Origin: Prevotella sp.
GTDB taxonomy: Bacteria; Bacteroidota; Bacteroidia; Bacteroidales; Bacteroidaceae
Reading direction: 5' to 3'
DNA: 64,000 bases
NCBI GenBank assembly: GCA_017651265.1
Contig: JAGCDO010000010.1
Location: 62,001 to 126,000 of the forward strand
The position numbers were made by a program, and so were the translations under genes. Below the pieces are notes generated by a model, which searched no databases, was not told the origin of the DNA, and saw nothing but the letters and a program-made list of their open reading frames with translations. This document shows, one piece after another, positions 1 to 8,986 of this stretch (position 1 is its first letter; each line of letters opens with the position of its first letter).

Positions 1-1435
1 ACCATCCCAGATAGTTGTTGAAACTGAGGATATCCACCAGATCACTGAGGTTATCCTCCACGGTAGAGATATTATCATGTGTTTCCGTTTCCATGGCCAT
101 GCTGACCAAACGGTCGTTATCCAGCTCGCGAGCCCTTTGAATGAGTCCTGTCAGGAAGTGGTCACGAGCTTGTCCTCGTGGTGTTTCATTGGCAACACTC
201 CACACGATGACAGCACAGCGGTTATGGTCGCGCTGGATATTATCAGTAAGCTGTCGGTAGGCATTATTATAGGTTTCCTGATTATCCCATTGGATAGTCC
301 AATACACAGGAATCTCACTCCACACCATCAAGCCCTCTTTCTCGGCCATGCGCACCATCTGTTCGTTATGCGGATAGTGAGCCAGACGGATAAAGTTACA
401 TCCTAAGAACTTCGCCCATTCAATCAGTACGCTGTCATCTTGTTCTGTTGTGCAACGTCCTGAGCGGAAAGGAGCCTCCTCATGAATACTGATACCACGC
501 AGGAAAACCTGCTTACCGTTCAGCAGGATTTTCTTTCCGTTGGTGTCGATATGGCGGAATCCAATCTGATCTTTCAGATGTTCGCCCTCGCAAACCAGTT
601 CCACATCATACAATTTAGGACGGTCGGGCGTCCAAAGTTCGGGATCTGCATCCAGCACAATCTGAGCCACACCGCTCTGATTGGTCGTTATCCGTTCAAA
701 GATGCTCAGTTCAGGGATGTTCACCTCAATCTTCACGTTAGCCACAGCCAGGTTCAGTCGTACTTTCACCAACACCTTCTCGTACGAACCTTCCTGCAGA
801 CGGATCTCATAGTCGTCCACATGAGCCATCGGTGTCTCCACCAGCATCACGTCGCGGGTGATACCACCATAGTTCCACCAGTCGCTATTCAGAGTGGGCA
901 CGCCTTCTGCATGACGGTCGTTATTCACTCTCACAACGATGAAGTTATCACCTTTCTTCACCTTATCGGTAATATCGAAGTTGAAAGGCGTGAAGCCGCC
1001 GATATGCGTCCCTATCTTCTCACCATTGAGATAGACATCCGTCTGGTAGTTCGAAGCGCCGAAATAGAGATAGAGCAGACGGTCCTTCTTCAGGTTATAC
1101 TTAAAGGTTTTCTTATACCATACACTTCCTTCGTAGAACATCAGTTCAGGTCGCTGTGTATTCCAGTCGCCCGGCACCTTCAACGTTTCCTTCTCAGAGA
1201 AGTCGTATTCCACATGGTCGCCTTTCGACTGTGGTTTCTGGTCTTTGAAGAAACCATTGGGTGATACGTTCATTCTATAGTCATAATACCCCGCATCAAA
1301 GGGGTCGATGATAGTCTGCCACTCTCCGTTCAACGAAGTTGTCTTACGTGCATATACATTCTGCAGCACCTTTGCTTCCAGCATTTCAGCCGACATGGCC
1401 AGCATGCAGAACAGCATGATATAAAGCTTTCTCAT
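1..1435 (-). CDS. Glycoside hydrolase family 2 (beta-glucuronidase/beta-galactosidase type), C-terminus beyond the window
   Basis: Reading the minus strand from the ATG at 1435 gives an uninterrupted frame to the window edge (478 codons). It starts with a signal peptide (MRKLYIMLFCMLAMSAEM), followed by a GH2 sugar-binding beta-sandwich with the typical LNGEW and VPGDWNTQ motifs, an Ig-like domain and the start of the TIM barrel. The barrel holds RLAHYPH and the acid/base motif VWSVANETP, with the catalytic Glu near residue 417. The nucleophile half lies outside the window. GH2 enzymes remove beta-linked galactose, glucuronate or mannose from glycans; the substrate cannot be told here. A -7-like box TACCTTTG lies at 1460-1467 on the same strand. 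A secreted or periplasmic location is inferred from the leader. Confidence 0.88.
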   Translation of the reverse strand, partial: MRKLYIMLFCMLAMSAEMLEAKVLQNVYARKTTSLNGEWQTIIDPFDAGYYDYRMNVSPNGFFKDQKPQSKGDHVEYDFSEKETLKVPGDWNTQRPELMFYEGSVWYKKTFKYNLKKDRLLYLYFGASNYQTDVYLNGEKIGTHIGGFTPFNFDITDKVKKGDNFIVVRVNNDRHAEGVPTLNSDWWNYGGITRDVMLVETPMAHVDDYEIRLQEGSYEKVLVKVRLNLAVANVKIEVNIPELSIFERITTNQSGVAQIVLDADPELWTPDRPKLYDVELVCEGEHLKDQIGFRHIDTNGKKILLNGKQVFLRGISIHEEAPFRSGRCTTEQDDSVLIEWAKFLGCNFIRLAHYPHNEQMVRMAEKEGLMVWSEIPVYWTIQWDNQETYNNAYRQLTDNIQRDHNRCAVIVWSVANETPRGQARDHFLTGLIQRARELDNDRLVSMAMETETHDNISTVEDNLSDLVDILSFNNYLGW

Positions 1436-1656
1436 TTCCTGTATGAATTAAATTGGGGCAAAGGTACGAAAAATCTGATTAAGTGAGAAAGAAACAAATG
1501 AATTTGTTTGCTCGAACATGAAGATTTTATCCAATAAGTGAGCGAAAAATCAAAAGTATGGAAAGAGATATCAATGAAAACTGTTAATCTTTAATAAAAC
1601 GCCCGACACATATTAAGAATCTTAATTATTTATCGTACCTTTGCACTCGTCTTTTT

Positions 1657-1744
1657 GGAGAGGTGCTCGAGTGGTTGAAGAGGCACGCCTGGAAAGCGTG
1701 TAACCGGCAAAACTGGTTCGCAGGTTCGAATCCTGTTCTCTCCG
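1657..1744 (+). tRNA. tRNA-Ser (anticodon GGA)
   Basis: The 88-nt sequence folds as a class II tRNA. The acceptor stem GGAGAGG pairs with TCTCTCC, closing with a G-U pair. The anticodon stem CACGC/GCGTG encloses the loop CTGGAAA with anticodon GGA. A long variable arm follows, and the T arm is GCAGG-TTCGAAT-CCTGT. The discriminator base is G and no CCA is encoded. Long variable arm plus GGA anticodon give tRNA-Ser reading UCC/UCU. A TACCTTTG box at 1636-1643 is suitably placed as its -7 element. Confidence 0.96.
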
Positions 1745-1765
1745 CTAAGTTGAAATGTATCGCTT

Positions 1766-2578
1766 ATGAAACATCTCGTTTTGATTTTCCTTCTTCTTTT
1801 TACTCCCTTGGTGGTTTCCGCTCAAGACGGGAAGCAGTTGAATGATTCTGTGGTAGCGGTATCCGACTCCACCGCCCTCGACTCTCTGAATGCCAGTCTA
1901 CCTGTTGAGGCAGTTGATGAGAGTATGCTGGACGATGAAGAGGGAGGAGTGCATAAACGACTGAAGAAGACGTTCCTTGACGGAAATGCAGCCTTCATGT
2001 CGTTGGTGGCCTTGGTACTGGTATTAGGTCTGGCCTTCTGTATTGAACGCATCATCTACCTCAGTCTGAGTGAGATCAACGCCAAGAAGCTGATGGGCGA
2101 TCTGGAAGAGAAAATCATGGACGGGAAGATAGAAGAGGCGAAGACCATCTGTCGTGAAACCCGCGGACCGGTGGCTTCCATCTGTTATCAAGGACTGATG
2201 CGCATCAATGAGTCGATGGAAGATGTGGAGCGTTCCATTGTGAGCTACGGCTCTGTGCAAAGTGCCAATCTGGAGAAAGGCTGTTCATGGATTACCCTGT
2301 TCATTGCCATGGCTCCCTCATTGGGATTCTTAGGAACAGTAATCGGTATGGTATTAGCTTTCGACAGGATTCAGGAAATGGGCGATATCAGTCCTACCAT
2401 CGTAGCATCAGGTATGAAAGTGGCGTTGATCACCACCATTTTCGGTATCATCGTAGCTTTGATCCTGCAGATCTTCTACAATTATATCCTTTCGAAGATC
2501 GAACACCTGACCAGTCAGATGGAAGAAAGTGCCATCTCACTGCTTGACATCATCATGAAATACAAGCTGACACGCTGA
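1766..2578 (+). CDS. exbB: MotA/TolQ/ExbB proton channel family protein
   Basis: This is a 270-residue inner-membrane protein of the ExbB/TolQ family, the proton-channel subunit that energises TonB or Tol systems. It has a signal-like N-terminus (residues 1-20 ending VVSAQ) and an acidic linker. Three transmembrane segments follow near residues 78-98, 174-198 and 216-240. The conserved stretch APSLGFLGTVIGMVLAF, with the family's G-x-x-G-T-V-x-G-M pattern, is in the second. The ATG lies 21 bp after tRNA-Ser, and its stop overlaps the next start by one base (TGATG). The following membrane protein and two ExbD genes show one operon. A periplasmic N-terminal extension of about 50 residues is longer than in classical ExbB. 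Confidence 0.93.
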   Translation: MKHLVLIFLLLFTPLVVSAQDGKQLNDSVVAVSDSTALDSLNASLPVEAVDESMLDDEEGGVHKRLKKTFLDGNAAFMSLVALVLVLGLAFCIERIIYLSLSEINAKKLMGDLEEKIMDGKIEEAKTICRETRGPVASICYQGLMRINESMEDVERSIVSYGSVQSANLEKGCSWITLFIAMAPSLGFLGTVIGMVLAFDRIQEMGDISPTIVASGMKVALITTIFGIIVALILQIFYNYILSKIEHLTSQMEESAISLLDIIMKYKLTR

Positions 2579-2982
2579 TGAACGACATGCTGATAGACAT
2601 CGAACTGGTGGTGATATACCTGGTGATCCTCGTCACAACGGTCATCACGATATGGTCGGCCGTACGGTCGTTGAAAAAACGCGACCGTTCGCAGAACATC
2701 GTGAACAATATTCCTGTGACGAAGATTGCGTATGGTGTGACCGCACTGCTGGTTGTCTGTCTGCTGCTGACGTTTCTCTTGGGCTCTTCAAAGCCGATTC
2801 AGTTGGGAGAGAAACTCTATACGGATTCGTTCTGGCTCAAGATCTCTGATATGTTCATCTATACATCGGGCATCCTGATTGTGGTTGCTGTAGGCTGTTT
2901 CATCTACGGTATGTCAGGACTGAGCCGGAAATCGCATGTGGAAAGCGAAAGGAGGGAACATGTTCCGTCGGAGAAAGCATAG
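2578..2982 (+). CDS. Small three-helix membrane protein of unknown function in the ExbB-ExbD operon
   Basis: I do not recognise a named family. The 134-residue product has three predicted transmembrane segments, near residues 8-28, 49-69 and 90-112, with a basic loop (SLKKRDRSQN) after the first and a charged hydrophilic tail. Its start overlaps the exbB stop by one base, and its 3' end overlaps the longest reading of the next ExbD frame, so it is almost certainly co-translated with them. By position it may be an accessory subunit of the proton-channel complex; that is inference from context only. Confidence 0.75.
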   Translation: MNDMLIDIELVVIYLVILVTTVITIWSAVRSLKKRDRSQNIVNNIPVTKIAYGVTALLVVCLLLTFLLGSSKPIQLGEKLYTDSFWLKISDMFIYTSGILIVVAVGCFIYGMSGLSRKSHVESERREHVPSEKA

Positions 2983-3484
2983 CATGCCGGTATTGAATAC
3001 CACATCAACAGCCGACATCTCGTTCATGCTGCTGATCTTCTTCCTGGTCACTACCTCTATGGATATCGACAAGGGATTGTCGCGACAGTTGCCGCCTCTT
3101 GACGATGAGAAGGAGGAACAGGTGATTGATATGGACAAGAGTAACATGATCAGACTGGCGATTTCGGCTGATAATCAGTTAAGCATTAACGATAGCGTAG
3201 TAACCCTGCAGCAAGTTCGGCAACAGGTGATGGATTTTGTGGAGCGCTGTCCTGACCGCAAACAGCACGTTGTTTCTGTGGAGGTGGCTCGGGAAGCCAA
3301 TTACAACACCTACTTCAATATGCAGAACGAGATCGTTGCCGCCTACCGTCAGCTACGGGAACGAAGAGCACAGAAACTGTTCGGTCGTTCGTTCGCCCAA
3401 TGTTCCGAGGAACAACGTGACTCGCTCCGCGCCCTCTATCCCCAGCGCATTGCTGAAACCTATCCGAAAGGAGGTGAGGAATGA
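2960..3484 (+). CDS. exbD: Biopolymer transport protein ExbD/TolR family (first copy)
   Basis: An ExbD-type protein has one N-terminal transmembrane helix and a periplasmic domain. The start at 2960 (MFRRRKHSMPVLNTTSTA) is preferred over an upstream ATG at 2936, because AGGAGG sits directly before it and because ExbD proteins begin with a short basic cytoplasmic tail. The helix ADISFMLLIFFLVTTSM carries the conserved membrane-embedded Asp needed for proton-driven function. At about 174 residues it is longer than classical ExbD (about 140); the extra residues lie in a charged C-terminal part rich in Arg, Glu and Gln. Its stop overlaps the start of the second exbD (ATGA). Confidence 0.9.
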   Translation: MFRRRKHSMPVLNTTSTADISFMLLIFFLVTTSMDIDKGLSRQLPPLDDEKEEQVIDMDKSNMIRLAISADNQLSINDSVVTLQQVRQQVMDFVERCPDRKQHVVSVEVAREANYNTYFNMQNEIVAAYRQLRERRAQKLFGRSFAQCSEEQRDSLRALYPQRIAETYPKGGEE

Positions 3485-3945
3485 ACATGTTCCGCAGACA
3501 TTCCAACCATGAGATACCCGGTCTGAACATGGCTTCCATGCCCGACCTGATCTTCACCGTGCTGTTCTTCTTCATGATTGTTACCCATATGCGGAGCACG
3601 CCGGTAAAGGTGCAGTATCAGATGCCGCAAGGAACGGAACTGACTCGTCTTACCAAGAAATCATCCGTCACCTATATATATATAGGTAAGCCGGTGGGAA
3701 GTAACGACGGACAGATTCGCATCCAGTTGAATGATAAGTTCGCAGATGTAGAAAGTATTCCTGCCTATATCGAATCTGAGCGGGGAAGAATGTCAGCAGA
3801 AGATTTGCAAGCCATGACCGTAAGCATCAAGGCCGACCAGCAAACCGATATGGGAACCATTACGGATGTGAAGCAAGCCCTCAGACAGGCAAAGGCGCAT
3901 CAGATTAACTATTCTGCCGAAAAACGGTCATCCAGCACGAAATAA
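3481..3945 (+). CDS. exbD: Biopolymer transport protein ExbD/TolR family (second copy)
   Basis: This second ExbD-like protein has 154 residues and overlaps the first by four bases. It has a short tail (MNMFRRHSNHEIPGLN) and one transmembrane helix containing the key Asp (ASMPDLIFTVLFFFMIVTHM), then a periplasmic domain. Paired, non-identical ExbD genes after an ExbB are common in Bacteroidetes and would give a heteromeric stator. It is the last gene of the cassette; 83 bp separate it from the Lrp-type gene, which has its own promoter. Confidence 0.9.
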   Translation: MNMFRRHSNHEIPGLNMASMPDLIFTVLFFFMIVTHMRSTPVKVQYQMPQGTELTRLTKKSSVTYIYIGKPVGSNDGQIRIQLNDKFADVESIPAYIESERGRMSAEDLQAMTVSIKADQQTDMGTITDVKQALRQAKAHQINYSAEKRSSSTK

Positions 3946-3976
3946 TAACTTATCGTGCAAATTTTTGTTTGATTTG

Positions 3977-4007
3977 TTGCTATTATCAAAAAAAAAGCAT
4001 AACTTTG
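3977..4007 (+). promoter_or_regulatory. Bacteroidetes-type promoter for the Lrp-family gene
   Basis: TAACTTTG at 4000-4007 matches the -7 consensus TAnnTTTG. A TTG at 3977-3979 (inside TTTGTTG) lies 20 bp upstream in the -33 position. The Lrp start codon follows at 4029. Confidence 0.65.
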
Positions 4008-4028
4008 CAATCAAACAACTTAAAAAGA

Positions 4029-4505
4029 ATGGCTCATCAATTAGATTCTCTGGACAAGAAGATTCTTCGTATGGTTGCGAAGGATGCCCGTGTCCCATTT
4101 CTTGAGGTAGCACGCGAATGCAATGTCAGTGGTGCTGCCATCCATCAGCGTATTCAGAAACTCACCAGTTCAGGTGTACTGAAAGGATCGCAGTTCATTA
4201 TCGACCCTGAAAAGATTGGTTATGAGACTTGCGCCTATATCGGTTTGAACCTGAAAGATCCGGAAAAGTTCGATAGTGTTGTACAAGCCTTGTTGGAGAT
4301 TCCCGAGGTGGTGGAGTGTCATTACACCACAGGTGACTATGATATGTTCATCAAGATCTACGCCATGAACAACCATCACCTGCTGAATATCATCCACGAC
4401 AAGCTGCAGCCGTTAGGACTGTCTCGCAGTGAGACCATCATCTCCTTCGGTTCAGCCTTCAACCGTCAGTTGCCGGTTGATGACTTCCCCCAGGAAGATG
4501 AATAA
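4029..4505 (+). CDS. Lrp/AsnC family transcriptional regulator
   Basis: A 158-residue feast/famine-type regulator. The N-terminal helix-turn-helix begins at LDSLDKKILRMVAKDARVPF, and the C-terminal ligand-binding (RAM) domain contains CAYIGLNLKD, EVVECHYTTGDYDMFIKI and a final SFGSAF segment. Such proteins bind amino acids or related metabolites and form dimers to octamers on DNA. I chose the ATG at 4029 because an upstream ATG at 3969 would precede the promoter and add residues not seen in the family. The ligand cannot be told. It converges on folA with 13 bp between the stops. Confidence 0.93.
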   Translation: MAHQLDSLDKKILRMVAKDARVPFLEVARECNVSGAAIHQRIQKLTSSGVLKGSQFIIDPEKIGYETCAYIGLNLKDPEKFDSVVQALLEIPEVVECHYTTGDYDMFIKIYAMNNHHLLNIIHDKLQPLGLSRSETIISFGSAFNRQLPVDDFPQEDE

Positions 4506-4518
4506 GCAAAGGTAAGGT

Positions 4519-5001
4519 TTACTTCCTGATGTAATTCACGAAAGCATATTCGTACCGGTGTTTCTCATCGGTACTATGTTCTTCTTTCCATTCCTCTACC
4601 CAGTCATCATAAGGTGGAAAGAAGGCATCTGCTTCGGCAGGAACATCGTTGACTTCAGTAAGATACAGGCGGTCGGCTACGCTGATCGCCTGTTTATATA
4701 CACTGGCGCCACCTATTATATATATATCCTCATCAGGCTCACAGTGGCGCAACGCTTCTTTGAGAGAAGGATAACATTCACAATCAGGAAGCTCTTTCGT
4801 GGTTCTACTCAATACAACATTTCTTCTATTGGGCAATGCGCCCTTGGGCAGACTCTCAAAGGTGCGCCTACCCATGATAATGGTATGACCGGTAGTTAAC
4901 GACTTGAAACGCTTCATATCATTGGGCAACCAGTACAACAGCTTGTTCTGGTAACCAATCGCCCTGTTCTTTGCTACCGCAGCAATCAAACTTATCGTCA
5001 T
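4519..5001 (-). CDS. folA: Dihydrofolate reductase
   Basis: The 160-residue enzyme reduces dihydrofolate with NADPH. It shows the family's opening ISLIAAVAKNRAIGYQNKL, LPNDMKRFKSLT, the NADPH site GRRTFESLP, and IYIIGGASVYKQA. The start at 5001 is chosen since the nine extra codons from an upstream ATG at 5028 (MFNVQSSKD) are made of a 7-bp tandem repeat. thyA and an rRNA methyltransferase lie upstream on the same strand; thyA makes the dihydrofolate that FolA recycles, so the pairing is functional. One Bacteroidales-like feature is the Tyr in LLYWLPND. Confidence 0.95.
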   Translation of the reverse strand: MTISLIAAVAKNRAIGYQNKLLYWLPNDMKRFKSLTTGHTIIMGRRTFESLPKGALPNRRNVVLSRTTKELPDCECYPSLKEALRHCEPDEDIYIIGGASVYKQAISVADRLYLTEVNDVPAEADAFFPPYDDWVEEWKEEHSTDEKHRYEYAFVNYIRK

Positions 5002-5005
5002 ATCC

Positions 5006-5069
5006 TTTGAACTTTGAACATTGAACATTGAACTTTAACTGTCAACTATCAACTGTCAACTATCAACTA
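5006..5069. repeat. 7-bp tandem repeat array between folA and thyA
   Basis: Nine consecutive heptamers fill the gap. Four TTGAACW units (5007-5034) are followed by one intermediate TTAACTG and four TCAACTR units (5042-5069). The array starts four bases before the folA ATG on the coding strand and its last unit contains the thyA stop codon. The same TCAACTR unit forms a second array at 29797-29845. Confidence 0.9.
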
Positions 5070-5861
5070 TACAGAAACCTCCGCCTTGATATGCGGCCAT
5101 GGATCATAGTTCTCTAATTGGAAATCCTCATACTGGAAATCAAACAGACTCTTCACATCGGGGTTGATGCGCATGGTTGGAAGAGGACGTGGTGTTCTCG
5201 TCAACTGTAGCTTAGCCTGCTCCAGATGGTTCAGATAGAGATGGGTGTCGCCTGTTGTATGGATAAACTCACCAGGTTTCAGACCAGTTACCTGCGCCAT
5301 CATCATCATGAGCAGGGCATAAGAAGCGATATTGAACGGTACGCCTAAGAAGGTATCGGCACTGCGCTGGTAGAGCTGCAGACTGAGTCGGCCATCAGCC
5401 ACATAGAACTGGAACATGGTGTGACAAGGTGGCAAGGCCATTTTGTTTACCTCTGCTACATTCCATGCACTGACAATCATTCTGCGGGAGTTGGGATTGT
5501 TGCGGATCTGATCGAGCACATACTGGATCTGATCGATCGTACCACCGTCATAGTCAGGCCATGAACGCCACTGATGACCATATACAGGACCGAGTTCTCC
5601 ATTCTCGTCAGCCCATTCATTCCAAATTCTCACCCCATGCTCCTGCAGATACTTCACATTCGTATCTCCTTTCAGGAACCACAGCAGTTCGTAGATGATG
5701 GATTTCAGATGGAGTTTCTTGGTGGTGAGCAGCGGGAAACCATCGTCGAGGTTGAAGCGCATCTGGTTTCCAAAGATACTCACCGTTCCTGTTCCTGTAC
5801 GGTCGCCTTTCTGCGTTCCTTCCGTCAGGATGCGGTTTAAGAGGTCTAAGTATTGTTTCAT
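5067..5861 (-). CDS. thyA: Thymidylate synthase
   Basis: At 264 residues this is the standard length for ThyA, which methylates dUMP to dTMP with methylenetetrahydrofolate. It starts [25 protein letters not shown] and has the catalytic Cys in [12 protein letters not shown], then [18 protein letters not shown] and the C-terminal IKAEVSV. It lies 9 bp downstream of the rRNA methyltransferase and is followed by folA, giving a compact minus-strand operon. Its stop codon lies inside the 7-bp repeat array. Confidence 0.98.
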   Translation of the reverse strand: MKQYLDLLNRILTEGTQKGDRTGTGTVSIFGNQMRFNLDDGFPLLTTKKLHLKSIIYELLWFLKGDTNVKYLQEHGVRIWNEWADENGELGPVYGHQWRSWPDYDGGTIDQIQYVLDQIRNNPNSRRMIVSAWNVAEVNKMALPPCHTMFQFYVADGRLSLQLYQRSADTFLGVPFNIASYALLMMMMAQVTGLKPGEFIHTTGDTHLYLNHLEQAKLQLTRTPRPLPTMRINPDVKSLFDFQYEDFQLENYDPWPHIKAEVSV

Positions 5862-5870
5862 ATTGTTTTG

Positions 5871-7271
5871 TTATTTGTTTCGATGAATGATTTGACAGGG
5901 AGCAGTAATGTGCGAACTCTTGATTCTCCACTCCTGAGGATAGAGATTGTTCGTGCGATTCCCGAGGTTCTTCAGGAAACCTAACGGGAGACCTTGACAG
6001 GTTACCAATGTATAGCCCTTAGGACTGTCAGTCATGCCGGGAAGTGTTTCCTTCCGTAAGTAGCTGAGAGCCTCGTCCACTGTCAGTTCCACTGTTGGGA
6101 AAGCCTGTGGATGACGTTCTATAGATAGGGCTAACGACTGATCTGGGATCAGATCCTTCCCTTTTATCTCTCCGATGGTAATTCCTGCATGCATCACCTG
6201 AAGGATCTTAGCTGCCTGATCGTAGAAGGATTTCCATTTCCGCGGGATGGCCAGCACCTTGGCGCCTTGCTGGACGAGGTCATAATCTTCGGCTTGCAAC
6301 AGCCATTCTGCCGGTAGCTCCACCTTCTGTTTCTTCTCTTTTCTATCTTTTTCCTTGTTCTTTCGCTTACCTGTATTCACAGCACCACCCTCTTTTCGAA
6401 GCAATGCCATGAACAGTCCTTCGCCTCTTGTCCGACCAGGCAGGAACCGATAGACGGGTTCCGGGAAATCTTTCACCAATGATCCTGTGATGTTCCACGA
6501 AGGATCAACAGTTACAGGTAACACCTCTGCACCTAACTCATCCCTGATAAACCGCACATTCTCCTCGTCTTCCAATGCATTGAATGTACAAGTGGAATAA
6601 ATCAGCAGTCCTCCAGGGCGCAGACAATTCCAGATATCCGTGACTATCTCACGCTGCAGACGCCAACATTTCTCCACATTTTGCCTGCTCCACTCCCCTA
6701 TCGCCTCTGCATCCTTGCGGAACATGCCCTCACCAGAGCAAGGCACATCCGCCAGAATCACATCGAACTGCAGTCCTGAGGAGACGTAGTCGTGCGTATA
6801 ATTATTCGTTACCATGACATCAGCATGTCCGAACTTCTGGATGTTCTCCACCAGAATCTGGGCCCGCTTACGGATGGGCTCATTGCTTACCAACAGACTA
6901 CCTTGAGGAAGCACGGTTCTTGCCACAGTTGACTTCCCCCCAGGTGCTGCACAGAGGTCGAGCATGATTACTGGCTCCTTGACAAATTGGCGCAGCACTG
7001 CATCGAGGAACATCGATGAAGCCTCCTGCACATAGTAGGCCCCAGCATGGAACAGCGGATCGGAAGTGAACACAGGACGGCTGGGCAGATAGCATCCCTG
7101 TGGGCACCAAGGTACAGGAGTTCCTTCATCTACAGTCATATCCTGCGCCTTGAATGGGTTCATACGGATACTCACAGGAGCCTCTTCTGTGAGTCCGTTA
7201 CGCAATTCCGTCCACAGGGACTCCCCCATGAATCCTTCCATGTATCGTATGAAATCCCCTGGTAACTCCAT
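5871..7271 (-). CDS. rRNA cytosine-C5 methyltransferase, RsmF/NOL1-NOP2-Sun family
   Basis: The 466-residue protein is an S-adenosylmethionine-dependent RNA m5C methyltransferase. The SAM motif DLCAAPGGKSTVA is near residue 104, the PCSGEGMF motif carries one catalytic Cys and YSTCTFN carries the other. A C-terminal RsmF-type domain with LGFLKNLGNRTNNLYPQEWR follows, and a basic linker (KRKNKEKDRKEKKQK) joins the two. In E. coli RsmF modifies 16S rRNA C1407; the same target here is inferred from similarity. It is first in the run with thyA and folA. Confidence 0.9.
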   Translation of the reverse strand: MELPGDFIRYMEGFMGESLWTELRNGLTEEAPVSIRMNPFKAQDMTVDEGTPVPWCPQGCYLPSRPVFTSDPLFHAGAYYVQEASSMFLDAVLRQFVKEPVIMLDLCAAPGGKSTVARTVLPQGSLLVSNEPIRKRAQILVENIQKFGHADVMVTNNYTHDYVSSGLQFDVILADVPCSGEGMFRKDAEAIGEWSRQNVEKCWRLQREIVTDIWNCLRPGGLLIYSTCTFNALEDEENVRFIRDELGAEVLPVTVDPSWNITGSLVKDFPEPVYRFLPGRTRGEGLFMALLRKEGGAVNTGKRKNKEKDRKEKKQKVELPAEWLLQAEDYDLVQQGAKVLAIPRKWKSFYDQAAKILQVMHAGITIGEIKGKDLIPDQSLALSIERHPQAFPTVELTVDEALSYLRKETLPGMTDSPKGYTLVTCQGLPLGFLKNLGNRTNNLYPQEWRIKSSHITAPCQIIHRNK

Positions 7272-7345
7272 TCCGTTGATGCTTGATGGTGCAAAATTAC
7301 AACTATTATTTTGAAATCATGCACGCATTCATGAAAAACCGTCGG

Positions 7346-8911
7346 TTATTTCCGTTGTTTTTCCGTCTCACTTCGTACCCACTGATAGAAGCGGTCCACG
7401 AACTCTATCTGTTCACGATTCGGCAGCATGATCAGTGAAGCACCATTACTGAACTGCATCGTGGTAGGCTTGGAGGCATCAAACGTAGGCCAGTAAGGCA
7501 GTCCTTTACCATTGGGATTCCCTGTCTTGGCGAAGTTCACCCAGTACTGTTGGATGATTTCTGCCAATGCCGACTCAGCAGGATACTTGTCAGGCTGCAT
7601 CAGGAACTCACCATTCAGGTAGAGGATATCATCAGCATGCGCCACTCCGCGACGACGCGGATCGCCAGAGAAGCTGCGTGTGGAAGGCTGGGCAAGGAAG
7701 GCTGCATAGGCAGCACCCTTACCCGTCTTCGACTGTAAGCTCACCCAAGCATAGGATGGCCAGGCAAAGCCCATGTCACGAAACGCATCACCGTTGCCAT
7801 GGAAAGCCTCATCAACCGTGTTACCGGGATAAATCTTCAAGGCTTCCTCTGCAAAGGGACCAAACGTGGCACGCACTGATTTCTGGTAATCCTCAGGTTC
7901 TATACTTCTCGAGAATAAAGCACCTTCATCAGAGTTGGTCATTACGATAACCGGCACATCGTTATAATCCCCCCGTTCATAAAGACGGTAGAGGTCGTCT
8001 GTAATCACATACCCATCCACACAAGGCCAGAAGCCGCCGAAGCCGACGTCATTCCCACAAAGGGCCATGGCGTCCATCTTTCGCAAATCCTTGAGGGATT
8101 TCTTCTTCAGATGCTTCTGGAAGGCCAGTCCATGCTGCTCTGCACCTTTCTGCGAGGCATTGGTCACCAATGTTCTGTTAGCATCCTGCCATGGTGCAAA
8201 AGAACCACCGCTCTGACTGATGGCTGCACGGAAGAGTCCTTTGGCCAAGGGAGAAGCACAGAGAATGCTACAACTGATGGCGCCGGCACTCTCTCCGAAG
8301 ATGGTTACTTTCGAGGGATCACCACCGAAGTTCTGGATATTACGTTGCACCCATTTAAGGGCAAAGATCTGATCCAACAGACCATAGTTACCAGAATGAC
8401 CGTTCTTCGATTCCTTGGTGAGCTCAGGATGTGCCATGAATCCCAAGGCACCTGTTCGGTACTCCACACTGACTACCACCACCCCTCGCATGGCAAGATG
8501 TTTCCACAGGTCACCGCCGTAATGTTCTGTCTGGAACCCACCTCCGTGAATCCATACCATTACGGGCAGACGGTCGTTGACCGATGTGGCAGGCGTAGCA
8601 ATACCTAGATAAAGACAGTCCTCACTCATCATGTCGGCTGTACGACCAGGACGAGTAGGCTGTGGAGGCCACGGTCCGAATTGATCCGACTTCAATACTC
8701 CTGTCCATGGTTTCGCAGGCTGAGGTTCTTTCCAACGGAGGTTTCCAACAGGCGGAGCTGCATAAGGAATGGCTTTATAAACAGCAAGCGGTCCGTCAAC
8801 CACTCCTTCAATCTCGCCCGTTTCCACATGTGTCTTGAGAAGAGGCTGTGCTTGTATCATCGAAGCGGTCAGCAAACCGATGATGATCAATAAGAATCTT
8901 CTTATTCTCAT
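7346..8911 (-). CDS. Carboxylesterase type B (para-nitrobenzyl esterase family), secreted
   Basis: A 521-residue alpha/beta hydrolase. The start at 8911 gives a clean signal peptide (MRIRRFLLIIIGLLTASMIQ). The longer frame upstream has no family match and would include the promoter (TATCTTTG at 8939-8946). Motifs are the oxyanion hole VWIHGGGF near 119-126, the nucleophile elbow GESAG with Ser near 208, the acid in NSDEGALF and the catalytic His in GVAHADD. Such enzymes cleave esters, in gut Bacteroidales often glycan acyl groups. The substrate here is unknown. The next gene is divergent. Confidence 0.92.
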   Translation of the reverse strand: MRIRRFLLIIIGLLTASMIQAQPLLKTHVETGEIEGVVDGPLAVYKAIPYAAPPVGNLRWKEPQPAKPWTGVLKSDQFGPWPPQPTRPGRTADMMSEDCLYLGIATPATSVNDRLPVMVWIHGGGFQTEHYGGDLWKHLAMRGVVVVSVEYRTGALGFMAHPELTKESKNGHSGNYGLLDQIFALKWVQRNIQNFGGDPSKVTIFGESAGAISCSILCASPLAKGLFRAAISQSGGSFAPWQDANRTLVTNASQKGAEQHGLAFQKHLKKKSLKDLRKMDAMALCGNDVGFGGFWPCVDGYVITDDLYRLYERGDYNDVPVIVMTNSDEGALFSRSIEPEDYQKSVRATFGPFAEEALKIYPGNTVDEAFHGNGDAFRDMGFAWPSYAWVSLQSKTGKGAAYAAFLAQPSTRSFSGDPRRRGVAHADDILYLNGEFLMQPDKYPAESALAEIIQQYWVNFAKTGNPNGKGLPYWPTFDASKPTTMQFSNGASLIMLPNREQIEFVDRFYQWVRSETEKQRK

Positions 8912-8986
8912 AGATGAAATGATTGATTGAACTTTTCGCAAAGATACAAAATAAAGATGAATCATCATGAATCTTTTTAAGAAAAA

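Noticed and set aside
1663-1845. ORF across tRNA-Ser
   Set aside because: It is the tRNA and the start of the ExbB gene read in another frame.
3670-3687. 18-bp palindrome ACCTATATATATATAGGT in the second exbD gene
   Set aside because: It encodes a Tyr-Ile run; similar TATATA stretches in other genes arise from the same codons, so a function is not needed to explain it.
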